Position numbers and translations under genes: made by a program. The notes beneath the pieces were generated by a model, which saw only the letters and a program-made list of their open reading frames with translations, did not search any database and was not told where the DNA came from. From positions 1 through 64,000 of the forward strand of contig CAIOZY010000025.1 in NCBI GenBank assembly GCA_903862935.1: 64,000 bases of DNA. Reading direction: 5' to 3'. The stretch comes from an uncultured Opitutaceae bacterium (GTDB lineage: Bacteria; Verrucomicrobiota; Verrucomicrobiia; Opitutales; Opitutaceae). Position 1 is the stretch's first letter. Every line of letters starts with the position of its first letter. Positions 34,772 through 43,660 of the stretch are shown piece after piece.

Positions 34772-37447
34772 ATGCCCGAGCCCGGCCTTGCCGAACACCC
34801 CCCTGCACAGACGACCATTTCCGCTCAAGGGGTGGACTGGATTGACCTGTTAAGCGGACCGATTCTGGCGGTTGGGGCAATCGCAGCCTACAGCCGAACC
34901 CTCTCCGTACCGCTGCTGTTCGATGACGTTGCCACCATAGCCCACAACCGATCCATCCAACATATCACCACCGCGTTGGCGCCAGCGTTTAACACCACCG
35001 CGGGCGGTAGACCTGTCCTGAATCTCTCTCTCGCGATCAATTACGCAGCAAGTGGGACCGAAACGTGGAGCTACCACCTGCTGAACCTGATAATCCACAT
35101 TCTGGCCGGGTTAACCCTGCTGGGTATTCTCCGGCACACGTTTTCCCGATATGCAGCCCCGTCAGCCGCTCTCGCCGCACTGTGCGCCACCTTGATGTGG
35201 ACGCTGCATCCCCTGCAGACCGAATCGGTAACGTACATCATCCAGCGCGCCGAATCCCTCATGGGGCTGTTCTACCTCCTCACGCTGTATTGTTTCATTC
35301 GGGGTGCTGATGCAGGCGGTCGGAACAAAGCAATTTGGGTCATCCTCTCGATTATCTCCTGCCTTTTGGGCATGGCTACCAAGGAGGTTATGGTCTCCGC
35401 ACCGTTGATGGTGCTGCTCTACGATCGCACTTTTCTTGCCGGAAACTTTCGTGACGCGCTGCGTCGCCACAAGGCGGCTTATGCCGGGCTGTGCACGACC
35501 TGGGTAATCCTGCCCTTCCTGGTTTTTTCGACGCACGGCCGCGGAGGGACCTCTGGATTTGGCGTTGGCGTGCCGTGGACACAGTATGCACTGACCCAAT
35601 TTCCGGCGGTCGTGCGCTACTTGAAGCTCGCTCTGTGGCCACACCCTTTGGTCTTCGACTACGGCACCCAGTGGGCGACCGATTCCTGGGCATCCCTGCC
35701 GTCCGCACTGGTTGTGATCGGCCTGATCGCGGCAACCGCGTGGGCTCTCTCGCGCCAAGGCATAGGCATGAAATCCCTCGGTCTGGCAGGAGCCTGGCTT
35801 TTCTCGATCCTCGCCCCGACAAGCCTGATTCCAGGCAATCGGCAGACGGCAGCGGAACACCGGATGTACCTGGCCCTGATTCCCGTGGTTGTGCTGGGGG
35901 TTTCCTTAGTCTTTCGTAAGCTCGGCCGCGCGGCGCTGCCATGCTGCTTTGCCCTGTCAGTAGGGCTGGGCGGGATGACCTTCGTCAGAAATGAGACTTA
36001 CCGCAGTGCCCCGGCCCTATGGTCCGATACGGTGGCCAAGTGCCCTGAAAATGCCTTTGCACATAACAACCTGGGTTGCGAACTGGAGGCGTTGCCGGGG
36101 CGAAGGATGGAGGCCATCGCCCAGTACGAAGAAGCCCTGCGCCTAAGACCGGACGATGCCGAAGAGCATAACAATCTGGGAAGTGCACTCGAGAAGATGC
36201 CCGGCCGGTTCGATGACGCGCTGGTTCAGTTTAATGAGGCGCTGCGACTGAAGCCAGAATTTGCCGAGGCCCACTACAACCTCGCTTGCGCGCTGGAAAC
36301 AGTCCCCAGCCGACGCGATGAGGCAATTGCCCACTTCCGCACATCTCAAGTACTGAAGCCTGATTTCCCCGAGGCGCATACCAACCTCGGCTACGTCTTG
36401 GAACAAATGCCCGGACGGCTGAATGACGCTATCGCCGAGTATGAGGCCGCCTTGAGACTGACACCGGATGACGCCCTGGCGCACTACAACCTAGGAAATG
36501 CCCTGGCAAAGATTCCGGGACGATCTCATGAAGCAATATCCCAGTATCAAGCGGCGCTCCGTCTGAGACCAAATTACACGGAGGCGCGCAATAACCTGGG
36601 AAACACCCTGAGCAACCTGGGTCGGCCCACGGAGGCTATTGCGCAGTATGAGGAGACGCTGCGCCTGAATCCGAAGGATGCCCAGGCACACTACGATCTT
36701 GGTGTCGCCCTGTACGCCAGTGGTCGGAGGAAGGAAGCGATCGGCCAGTATGAGGAGGCTTTGGTCCTGAGACCGGCTTATCCGGAAGCCCATGACAATC
36801 TTGGAATTGCATTGAATGCCGAGGGCCGGCAAGCGGAGGCAATCTCCCATTATGAGGAGGCCCTCCGGTTAGATCCCAGCGATGAGAAGACCCATTATAA
36901 TCTGGCGAACGCGCTAAGCCTTGCCGGTCAGACAATGCAGGCCATCGCCCAGTATGAGGAGGCCCTGAGACTAAGGCCGGACGATGCCGAGGCCCACAAC
37001 AATCTAGGCTACGCACTGGAGAAGACACCCGGGCGCCTGAGCGACGCGATCGCCCATTATGAGGAGGCGCTGCGCCTCAAACCGGACTATGCAGAAGCGC
37101 ATAACAGTCTGGCCTATGCGCTCGAGAAGATGTCCGGACGGTTGGATGAGGCGATTCTCCATTATGAAGAGGCGCTGCGCCTGAAACCGGACTACGCCGA
37201 GGCCCATTTCAATCTTGGAAACGTCATGAGTGTCCGAGGCCGGACGGCGGAGGCAATTGCCCAGTATGAAGCAGCGCTGCGCTTGGCACCGGATGAACCT
37301 GCGATCCATCTGAACCTAGCTCTCGCACTCCTCAAGGTCCCATTCCGGACCGAAGAGGCAATCAGGCACATCGAGGCAATATTGCGTCTCCAGCCCGACA
37401 ACGCCCAGGTGCGGCAGCTCCTCGACAGAGTCCGGGCCTCCCAATAG
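34772..37447 (+). CDS. TMTC-like membrane protein with C-terminal TPR array
   Basis: An 891-aa protein. Residues to about 420 hold roughly ten transmembrane helices with the FDDVATIAHNRSI motif (the acidic pair of GT-C/TMTC-type mannosyltransferases) and LHPLQTESVTYI. The remainder is about 13 tetratricopeptide repeats, many close to the pattern EAIAQYEEALRLRPDDAEAH. It may glycosylate or scaffold exported proteins at the inner membrane. The repeats are also nearly identical at DNA level (e.g. 36,950-37,210), so copy number could vary. ATG 34772 is chosen; a TTG at 34709 would extend it. It has no apparent link to uronate metabolism. Confidence 0.8.
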   Translation: MPEPGLAEHPPAQTTISAQGVDWIDLLSGPILAVGAIAAYSRTLSVPLLFDDVATIAHNRSIQHITTALAPAFNTTAGGRPVLNLSLAINYAASGTETWSYHLLNLIIHILAGLTLLGILRHTFSRYAAPSAALAALCATLMWTLHPLQTESVTYIIQRAESLMGLFYLLTLYCFIRGADAGGRNKAIWVILSIISCLLGMATKEVMVSAPLMVLLYDRTFLAGNFRDALRRHKAAYAGLCTTWVILPFLVFSTHGRGGTSGFGVGVPWTQYALTQFPAVVRYLKLALWPHPLVFDYGTQWATDSWASLPSALVVIGLIAATAWALSRQGIGMKSLGLAGAWLFSILAPTSLIPGNRQTAAEHRMYLALIPVVVLGVSLVFRKLGRAALPCCFALSVGLGGMTFVRNETYRSAPALWSDTVAKCPENAFAHNNLGCELEALPGRRMEAIAQYEEALRLRPDDAEEHNNLGSALEKMPGRFDDALVQFNEALRLKPEFAEAHYNLACALETVPSRRDEAIAHFRTSQVLKPDFPEAHTNLGYVLEQMPGRLNDAIAEYEAALRLTPDDALAHYNLGNALAKIPGRSHEAISQYQAALRLRPNYTEARNNLGNTLSNLGRPTEAIAQYEETLRLNPKDAQAHYDLGVALYASGRRKEAIGQYEEALVLRPAYPEAHDNLGIALNAEGRQAEAISHYEEALRLDPSDEKTHYNLANALSLAGQTMQAIAQYEEALRLRPDDAEAHNNLGYALEKTPGRLSDAIAHYEEALRLKPDYAEAHNSLAYALEKMSGRLDEAILHYEEALRLKPDYAEAHFNLGNVMSVRGRTAEAIAQYEAALRLAPDEPAIHLNLALALLKVPFRTEEAIRHIEAILRLQPDNAQVRQLLDRVRASQ

Positions 37448-37583
37448 CCTCCGGGCTGAGGCGATCGGGGAAGAGCGCCGGACGAATCCGTCTCATTCCT
37501 CCTCCCGGGTATGGAACAGACAGCTTCCGAGAGCGGGAAAAGACCCTCGGGGTCGTCGCCATCCAGACCCTACCCCGAACCTG

Positions 37584-38825
37584 CTACGTTTTATGGGGCT
37601 TAATCAGATACAGGAGGACGGCCGCACCCAGTGTCGCAGCAGCGACCATGGCGAAGACCATGCCAAAACCTAGCCGCATATCCCGCAAGGCCCCGGGAAC
37701 ATAGAGCCCGACGCCAGCGGCAAAGGAGCCTGTCATATTCAATATCCCGTAGCCCGTAGCCCGATAGCGGCGGTCCACGATCTCACACAAAATCGGCATC
37801 ATGTTGGCGTCGGCGAAAGCATGGAAGAGCCGGTAGACCACAAGTCCCAGGATGGCCACCGACAGAACGCCGGCGTTCGCGGTGAGCAGGATGCAAGGCG
37901 AGGCAAGCAAAAGACCGATCGCTGGAACATACATGCGACCGCGGCTATTCGTCCTACTCCATCTGTCGGCCCAGAAGCCGCCGATCAGCAGGCCAGGCAC
38001 CGCAGCGGCAGTCATGTAGCCTGTGGCGGAGATCCCGGCGAATCCCTGCGTCAGGTGGAAGTGCTCCTGGAAGAACACTGGCATCCAGCCAAAAATCGCC
38101 CAGATGGCGATGCCGACGACGGCCCAGCTCGAGATTGCCAAGACGAACGCCCCACGGCTAAAGAGGCTAACTACGGCCTCGCCGACCCGCACCCTGGGCT
38201 CCGCATGGACGGCGGGGGTGTCATCGTGGTTTTTCCGGGGTGCGTCCCGCAGAAGCACCAGCAAGACCGCGCAGTAGGCGATGCCTGCCAAGCCGACAAC
38301 GCTGAACGCGTAGTGCCAGCTGTATTGCTCTGCCAACCATCCGCCGAGCCCACTCAGGCCGATACCAATAACATACCCGGTCTGATGGACCCCCGTGGCG
38401 AAAGAGCGCGTCGAGCCGCTGTGATAGTCGGTGATGAGCGCAAGGGCAGCCGGAAGGTAGCACGCCTCGCTTATGCCCATGAGCGACCTGAGGATGAGCA
38501 GTTGCTCGAACGTTTTGGTGTACGCCGTTAGCCAGGTGACGGCCGACCACAAAAACATGCTGAATATGATCACGCGGCTCCGGCTGAACCGATCGGCTAG
38601 GAAGCCGGCGAGCGGGCTCATGAGTCCGTACGTCCACATGAGACAAGAGGTCAGCAGACCGAACTGCGCCTCGGTCATGGGAATCGCAGCCACGAGCGAT
38701 CCATGCATCGAAGTGGGCATGAGCCGCGCGAAATAGTTCGAGAGCACCACGAACCAGAGCAGCACCACCACGAGCCACGCTCGCGCGGACGGCCGAGGGG
38801 ATAAGGTCAACGGCTTCTCATTCAT
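37584..38825 (-). CDS. MFS permease (sugar acid type, copy 3)
   Basis: A 413-aa, 12-helix major facilitator, paralogue of the MFS at 25328 (shared MTEAQFGLLTS, GFLADRFSRSR, HAFADANMMPILCEIVD-like segments). It probably transports hexuronates or aldonates. The start ATG 38825 is supported by agreement with the conserved N-terminus. Its promoter region contains operator copy 4 at 38925-38936, about 100 bp upstream, shared with the divergent UroD copy 5; this places the two under the same control as uxaC. Confidence 0.87.
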   Translation of the reverse strand: MNEKPLTLSPRPSARAWLVVVLLWFVVLSNYFARLMPTSMHGSLVAAIPMTEAQFGLLTSCLMWTYGLMSPLAGFLADRFSRSRVIIFSMFLWSAVTWLTAYTKTFEQLLILRSLMGISEACYLPAALALITDYHSGSTRSFATGVHQTGYVIGIGLSGLGGWLAEQYSWHYAFSVVGLAGIAYCAVLLVLLRDAPRKNHDDTPAVHAEPRVRVGEAVVSLFSRGAFVLAISSWAVVGIAIWAIFGWMPVFFQEHFHLTQGFAGISATGYMTAAAVPGLLIGGFWADRWSRTNSRGRMYVPAIGLLLASPCILLTANAGVLSVAILGLVVYRLFHAFADANMMPILCEIVDRRYRATGYGILNMTGSFAAGVGLYVPGALRDMRLGFGMVFAMVAAATLGAAVLLYLIKPHKT

Positions 38826-39071
38826 GATGGGGCGCTGTCCGGAGGATTAACGGGGCAGGACGTAGGTTGGCGGCGCAAAAGGTCAGAGTGCCTCGCCAGC
38901 AGGTCTGGGCCATTGCCGCGAAGCGAACATCGTTTCGCCGATGCGATCGCCCCACGAGAGCTAAGTTGTCACCGGCTCAAACGACGCCCGTGCTTATCGG
39001 CGGCTGCACCGGTCGATTTCTCTCGCCCAGCAAGTGTCCGCAGCGGTATCTCCCATTGAAAGGACTCCAAT
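38826..39071. promoter_or_regulatory. Divergent promoter region MFS 3 / UroD 5
   Basis: A 246-base gap containing the exact 12-bp element at 38925-38936 with perfect GCGAA...TTCGC arms. Confidence 0.5.
38925..38936 (+). promoter_or_regulatory. Putative LacI-type operator, copy 4
   Basis: GAACATCGTTTC inside the dyad GCGAA...TTCGC. It lies about 100 bp from the MFS start and 136 bp from the UroD start on the opposite strand. Confidence 0.68.
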
Positions 39072-40121
39072 ATGACCGATTCCCAATGGGATACACTTGT
39101 GGCCGCCGTCCGTGGTGCGCCCGGGCCGCAGATGCCCGTCGCCTTCATAATCGATTCCCCTTGGCTCCCAAATTGGGCGGGTACCAGCATCACCGAGTAT
39201 CTCGCAAGCGAGCACGCGTGGTTTGATGCCAACCGGAAGGTGGTCGAGGCCTTCCCTGAATGCATCTTCCTGCCGGGATTTTGGTCAGAGTTCGGGATGT
39301 GCACTGAACCTTCAGCTTTCGGGGGCAAATGCGTCTTTCCGCCGAACGACTTTCCGTTCATTCAGCCCGTGACGGCGTCACCCGAGGCAGCTGCGGAGTT
39401 GCCTGAGCCAAACCCCGAAACCGACGGCCTATTGCCACTCGTTCTCCATCGCCTGAGATGGGCCCAGCCCCGCATCGAACAATTGGGGCACAAGATCCGC
39501 TTCTCGGTCTCCCGTGGTCCGCTTAACATCGCAACGTTCATCATGGGGACGACCGAGTTCCTTGTGGCGATCAAGACAGACCCGGACCCGATGCACCGCT
39601 TCCTCGGCACCATCACTCGCTTTCTCTGCCGATGGCATCAACTGCAGCGAGATACTTTCCCATCCATAGACGGCATCATGGTGCTCGACGACGTTGTTGG
39701 ATTCATGGGAGAGGACGATTTCCTCGAATTCGGTGCGCCCTACCTGGAGAAGCTCTTCGCCGCGGACGCGGCGGTAAAATTCTTCCACAATGATGCCGCA
39801 TGCCTATCCTCCATCCGCCACTACACTCGCATCGGGATCAACCTCTATAACCCGGGGATTCAACAGCCGATCGCCGAGCTGATGCGCTTGACCTCGGGCC
39901 AGCTCACCCTGCTAGGCGGAATCCCCCCGCGGGAGGTTATGGCGGAGGGCCGGCCGGAGGACGTAGCGGCGACTATCAGCCGCCTGCAGGCGGAAGTCCC
40001 CGACCGCAGGAGATTGATCCTGTCCTGCAGCGGCGGCATGGCACCCAAGGTATCCACGGAAAACCTGAAGGCTGCGCTCGCCAGTAATTCTGTATCATTC
40101 GAGCCAAAACAGGCCTACTAG
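39072..40121 (+). CDS. UroD-superfamily protein (copy 5)
   Basis: A 349-aa UroD-family protein. The metal-site region is KFFHNDAACLSSI, the glycine segment LLGGIPP, and the late Cys is in ILSCSGGM, so the His and late Cys remain while the middle Cys is changed. AAAGGA 7 nt before ATG 39072 fixes the start. It is divergent from MFS 3 across operator copy 4 and convergent with LacI 2. It is expected to share the uronate regulon; its role as methyltransferase or decarboxylase-like enzyme is unproven. Confidence 0.75.
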   Translation: MTDSQWDTLVAAVRGAPGPQMPVAFIIDSPWLPNWAGTSITEYLASEHAWFDANRKVVEAFPECIFLPGFWSEFGMCTEPSAFGGKCVFPPNDFPFIQPVTASPEAAAELPEPNPETDGLLPLVLHRLRWAQPRIEQLGHKIRFSVSRGPLNIATFIMGTTEFLVAIKTDPDPMHRFLGTITRFLCRWHQLQRDTFPSIDGIMVLDDVVGFMGEDDFLEFGAPYLEKLFAADAAVKFFHNDAACLSSIRHYTRIGINLYNPGIQQPIAELMRLTSGQLTLLGGIPPREVMAEGRPEDVAATISRLQAEVPDRRRLILSCSGGMAPKVSTENLKAALASNSVSFEPKQAY

Positions 40122-40189
40122 GTTTTAACGAACAGCATCTTCGGGAACCGCCATCCCGCGGGAGCCATAGTGACCGGGCGACAATATGG

Positions 40190-41200
40190 TCACGATTCAG
40201 ACCAAACGCTGTCGATGAGTAGCGTGTGAGGCACTGACGGGGCACCGCGGGCGTTCAGATGAATTTGTCCAACCAGCAAGTCCACGGCCGCCGAGCCAAG
40301 ATCAGTTGCCCTATAGTCGACTCCCCAGATTTTCTTGTCTCCGGCTTGGAGAACTAGCCAGGCAACGCGGGGCCTACCCCAACCGATGCCGATCTTAGCT
40401 TTCAGCCAAGGGATCACGTATTGGTCCGCGATGAGGATGGCATCCGGCTTCTCGGCCCTCCACCACTCAAAAAACAAGCTACTTTGGGACGAGTCGACTA
40501 TCAGCGGCACCAGCCGGTCTCCTTGCGGCCAATCCTGTTGTTGGGCCAGGTAGGCCCCAAGCCACTTCCCGTTGACCCGTTCGTTATGGGCCGGGCTGAT
40601 AATCAGTCCAATTCGGCGAAAGCCCTTCCCGCGCAGCTCTCGGCAGGCAACCTCACCACCCTGAAAGTGGTTCGGCGACACTCTGTGCATCACCGGTTGA
40701 TGCAGACTTGTGCCGATCGTAACTGCAGTCAGATCCTTCAAATCCAGCGCGAGGTTCATCGCGGAGTCGGGAACCGGTGGAATGATAAGGCCCCACTGAC
40801 AACGGGCGATGAGGATATTGCGAAGCCGATCCAGGTTGATATGTTCAACTGCGGGGCGGTGCACATCGATCTCATAGCCGAGTTCTGCGGCCCTCCTGCC
40901 TGCGCCCTGCAACAGCGGCTTCAGGATGGACGAGATTCTCGAGTCGCTATGGCTCTCAGGCCACATGTCGACCCAGGCGATCTTCTGCGGGTCCTCAAGT
41001 CGCCGGACCCTATGCAGCTGAGCCATAAGCGTCGCGACCATCGGATGAGGGTGGTAACCCAGTCTCTTGGCGATCTTTTGAATCTCGGCTCTTCGCTTGT
41101 TCGAGATTGTCGGATCGTTGCGCAACGCCTTCGACACAGTGGAACGCGCGACCCCAGCTTTGTCGGCAATCTCCTGCATCGTGATGGCTTCGGAACTCAC
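40190..41200 (-). CDS. LacI-family transcriptional regulator (2)
   Basis: A 336-aa LacI protein. The N-terminal helix-turn-helix is ITMQEIADKAGVARSTVSKAL, the hinge YHPHPMVATLMAQL; the rest is the ligand-binding domain ending with LLIDSVW. It is clearly a paralogue of the regulator at 5076, and the recognition-helix stretch RSTVSKAL is identical, so both could bind the same operator. The start codon is GTG 41200. No exact 12-bp element is found in its own promoter region, so it may be controlled differently. Confidence 0.88.
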   Translation of the reverse strand: MSSEAITMQEIADKAGVARSTVSKALRNDPTISNKRRAEIQKIAKRLGYHPHPMVATLMAQLHRVRRLEDPQKIAWVDMWPESHSDSRISSILKPLLQGAGRRAAELGYEIDVHRPAVEHINLDRLRNILIARCQWGLIIPPVPDSAMNLALDLKDLTAVTIGTSLHQPVMHRVSPNHFQGGEVACRELRGKGFRRIGLIISPAHNERVNGKWLGAYLAQQQDWPQGDRLVPLIVDSSQSSLFFEWWRAEKPDAILIADQYVIPWLKAKIGIGWGRPRVAWLVLQAGDKKIWGVDYRATDLGSAAVDLLVGQIHLNARGAPSVPHTLLIDSVWSES

Positions 41201-41622
41201 AACGTGGCCCTATCAACGGGCCAATTCCCGGTCAATAGGTTTTGGCCACGAGGCGCGGACCAGGCGCTAGCACTTTCACCCCAAGGGCAATGGTTCGCTC
41301 CCATACATTGCCGCCGGTTATGTCTAGCCCCCTTGGACCATAGGTCTTGCGGAGCCGGTTGATCAGGGAACGGCCCTGGGGATCTTCTCGCTCTCGGGGG
41401 ATCGCGCCCTAGGGCTACGACACTTTCCGGGTCGTCTCAGGAGGCGGCAGGAGTGAGTTTTCGAGCGGTGATCGAATCCCCTGAGGAGCGCGCATCACCA
41501 CGTCCCGTTTTCAAGTGTCTCATCGCCGGCCGCCATCCGGCCCCGTCCAGGTTAGGCCACTGCCCTTGGTCAGCAGACTGTGGCGACCAATATGCGCGGC
41601 AGCAAAGCGCGCCAAGCCGTCG
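41201..41622. other. Gap upstream of LacI 2, with remnant and inverted repeats
   Basis: It contains the gene remnant listed at 41232-41408 and an interrupted dyad: CGGG, 6 bp, CCCG at 41217-41230, flanked by GTGGCC (41204) and GGCCAC (41244). The dyad could be an operator or terminator. Nothing else is recognised. Confidence 0.4.
41232..41408 (-). pseudogene. Decayed gene remnant, C-terminal tail
   Basis: A 58-codon minus-strand frame between an in-frame TAG (41409-41411) and TGA (41232-41234). It contains GRSLINRLRKTYGPRG and GLDITGGNVWERTIALGVK, ending LVAKTY, with coding-like codon use but no start codon. It looks like the C-terminus of a deleted gene that once preceded lacI 2. The parent family is not recognised. 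Confidence 0.42.
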
Positions 41623-42894
41623 TCAAGCGCGTTGGCGCGAGGTCAACGCTCCCCAGTCAGTTGGTTCGACAGCACCTAGGCCGAAAAGATAGGCCGCCGC
41701 ACCTACCAGCGACACGGCACCTGCTGCCGCAAAAGCCCAGAAGAAGTTCCCCGTGTGCTCCACAACTAACCCTGTCAGCGTAGGAGCCGCCACTCCCGCC
41801 AGGTTACCAAAGAAATTCTGCATTCCCGACCACTTTCCTGCTGCTAGCGGGCCGGCGATCGTCTGGGTTATTGCCCAGTGGCTCGAGGCAAAGACTCCGT
41901 AAAAAATGGAGGCAAGGACCAGCAGTACGATGGACCAGTTGCGGTCTGGAACCAGCGGGACAAAGACGATGATTGTCGCCAAACCCAGGCCCATGCTTGT
42001 GCAGGTCTTTCGCACCCGGGTCGGTGTGGCTCCGGCTGCGAGCGCCTTGTAGGATAGCCATCCCGCAAGGGTAGTGGCCACCGCCGAGGCCAGGGCCGGT
42101 AATGCTCCGACCGTAGCCATGGCCTCCATGGAGTAATGCCGTTCATGGATGAGATAATAGGGCAACCAGGTCAGCAGAAAGTACCACAGATAGTTGCCGC
42201 AGAAATGACCGGTAAATGTCGCGAAGATCGCCCGGTGCCTTAGAATCGCAGACACGCTCGGGGATACTGCGGTTTGGGACGCGGCCGACACCGCCCCTCG
42301 GGGCATCCATCGAAACCACAAAGGAAGCCAAAGCAGGCCGCCCAGACCCAGGGCCAGAAAGAAGGGCCGCCACCCCAGGCGGGCAACTAACAGTCCCCCC
42401 ACGACCATGCCGAGCGCCGGTCCGATCTTGGAGCCGGCGTCTATAAGGGCATTTGCAACGCCCCGCTGTCGCTCATCCAGCCGGGCTGCAAATATCTTCG
42501 AATATGCAGGGTAGGCCGTCGACTCTCCCACCCCGATAACCATCCGCAGCGCCATAAGAGCGCCGAATCCCCCCGCAAGTCCGGCAACAGCCGTCCCTCC
42601 CGACCAGAGCAACAGTCCCATCGCCAAGATCCAATTCGCGTCAAGGCGATCGACTAACCAGCCGGAAACCAGGTGGCACACCGAATAAGTCCAAAAAAAA
42701 GCCGACAAGAGCAGCCCCAGCTGAAAAGACGAAAGGCCCATTTCAGCCCTGATCAGCGGCGCAGCAATGGAAAGGTTGCCTCGGTCAATATAGTTTATTG
42801 TCACGGAGGCCACCAGCAAGGCCACCACCGGCCCCACAGCGGTCGCAGCGATTGGAGGACTCTTAACTCGGGTGACTTGGGGTGATAGAGGCAT
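41623..42894 (-). CDS. MFS permease, ACS type (copy 4)
   Basis: A 423-aa, 12-helix major facilitator of the anion:cation symporter family (hexuronate/glucarate permease group). Helix 1 ends TINYIDRGNLSIAAPLI and the loop 2-3 is GWLVDRLDANW. It probably imports a hexuronate or aldarate. The start is ATG 42894. A 14-bp perfect palindrome at 42929-42942 lies 35 bp upstream and may be its operator. It is the last intact gene before the tRNA-Tyr boundary. Confidence 0.86.
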   Translation of the reverse strand: MPLSPQVTRVKSPPIAATAVGPVVALLVASVTINYIDRGNLSIAAPLIRAEMGLSSFQLGLLLSAFFWTYSVCHLVSGWLVDRLDANWILAMGLLLWSGGTAVAGLAGGFGALMALRMVIGVGESTAYPAYSKIFAARLDERQRGVANALIDAGSKIGPALGMVVGGLLVARLGWRPFFLALGLGGLLWLPLWFRWMPRGAVSAASQTAVSPSVSAILRHRAIFATFTGHFCGNYLWYFLLTWLPYYLIHERHYSMEAMATVGALPALASAVATTLAGWLSYKALAAGATPTRVRKTCTSMGLGLATIIVFVPLVPDRNWSIVLLVLASIFYGVFASSHWAITQTIAGPLAAGKWSGMQNFFGNLAGVAAPTLTGLVVEHTGNFFWAFAAAGAVSLVGAAAYLFGLGAVEPTDWGALTSRQRA

Positions 42895-42928
42895 CTACGG
42901 GAGGGGACAGTTCGGTGTCAGGGGTTAC

Positions 42929-42942
42929 TCCGAAAATTCGGA
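42929..42942. promoter_or_regulatory. Perfect palindrome, putative operator of MFS 4
   Basis: TCCGAA, AA, TTCGGA: a perfect 6-bp dyad centred about 41 bp upstream of the MFS start. It is distinct from the other two dyads in the region. Confidence 0.45.
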
Positions 42943-43496
42943 CGCACGGCGGGCGTGCTGAGGTGTCATTACGCAATCGTGGTCTAGTAGTCGAGCGGGC
43001 TTTGGTGGCTGGAGCCGAGGGGATTCGGATCCCGTGAGAACGCCTTCGAAGGGGTTAGATATAGCTCTGCGGGCCTGAACTGGTGCTGGGAACCAACGGC
43101 GATGGACCCTTTCGAACTTCATCTTGCTCTAAGAGGCCTCCATTGGTGCGTTTTCGTAACAACGCGCGGCCGGCGTGTTGATGGGATGATCCTAGGTGCA
43201 GGCAATCTTTCCCGATCGGCCGCGCCGGGATGCAGGCCGGCACGATCAGCGTGATCCCAGGTCCGGCATAAGAACCTCCTGTTCCTCTACAGGACCAAGG
43301 GAGATGGGCGTCCGTCTTGTTGACTCGCACTGGTCCGGCGCGAACCGTCCTCAACTCGTTGCCTCTGCACCCAAAGTCTTCATCTTGGCGCCAGTAGCTC
43401 AAGCCCGCGCGGGTACCGGCTCTTCCGAACCGACCTTTAGGGATACCGCCGACTCAACCTTCCGCTAGACTCCCCCGTTTCCCCCTCTAGAAAGCG
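42943..43496. other. Non-coding border region next to tRNA-Tyr
   Basis: A 550-base stretch of degraded sequence. A 32-bp segment at 43003-43034 looks like a damaged tRNA 3' end (TGGTGG...GAGCCGAGGGGATTCG). Open frames here have no recognisable motif. It is probably the edge of the accessory region. Confidence 0.4.
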
Positions 43497-43583
<87 letters not shown>

Positions 43584-43660
43584 AAACGCGGAAGGGCAAA
43601 AATCTCGGCTCGCCGGGGTAAGTTCAAGGATTTTCTGCGTCTTGCCTCGGGGAAGCTCTG

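Noticed and set aside
36060-37400. Regular DNA repeats resembling an array
   Set aside because: These are TPR-coding repeats inside a gene, contiguous and without spacers; not CRISPR. No CRISPR array is seen in the window.
43055-43468. Open frames on both strands in the border region
   Set aside because: No motif, no ribosome site and no coherent codon use; treated as degraded sequence.
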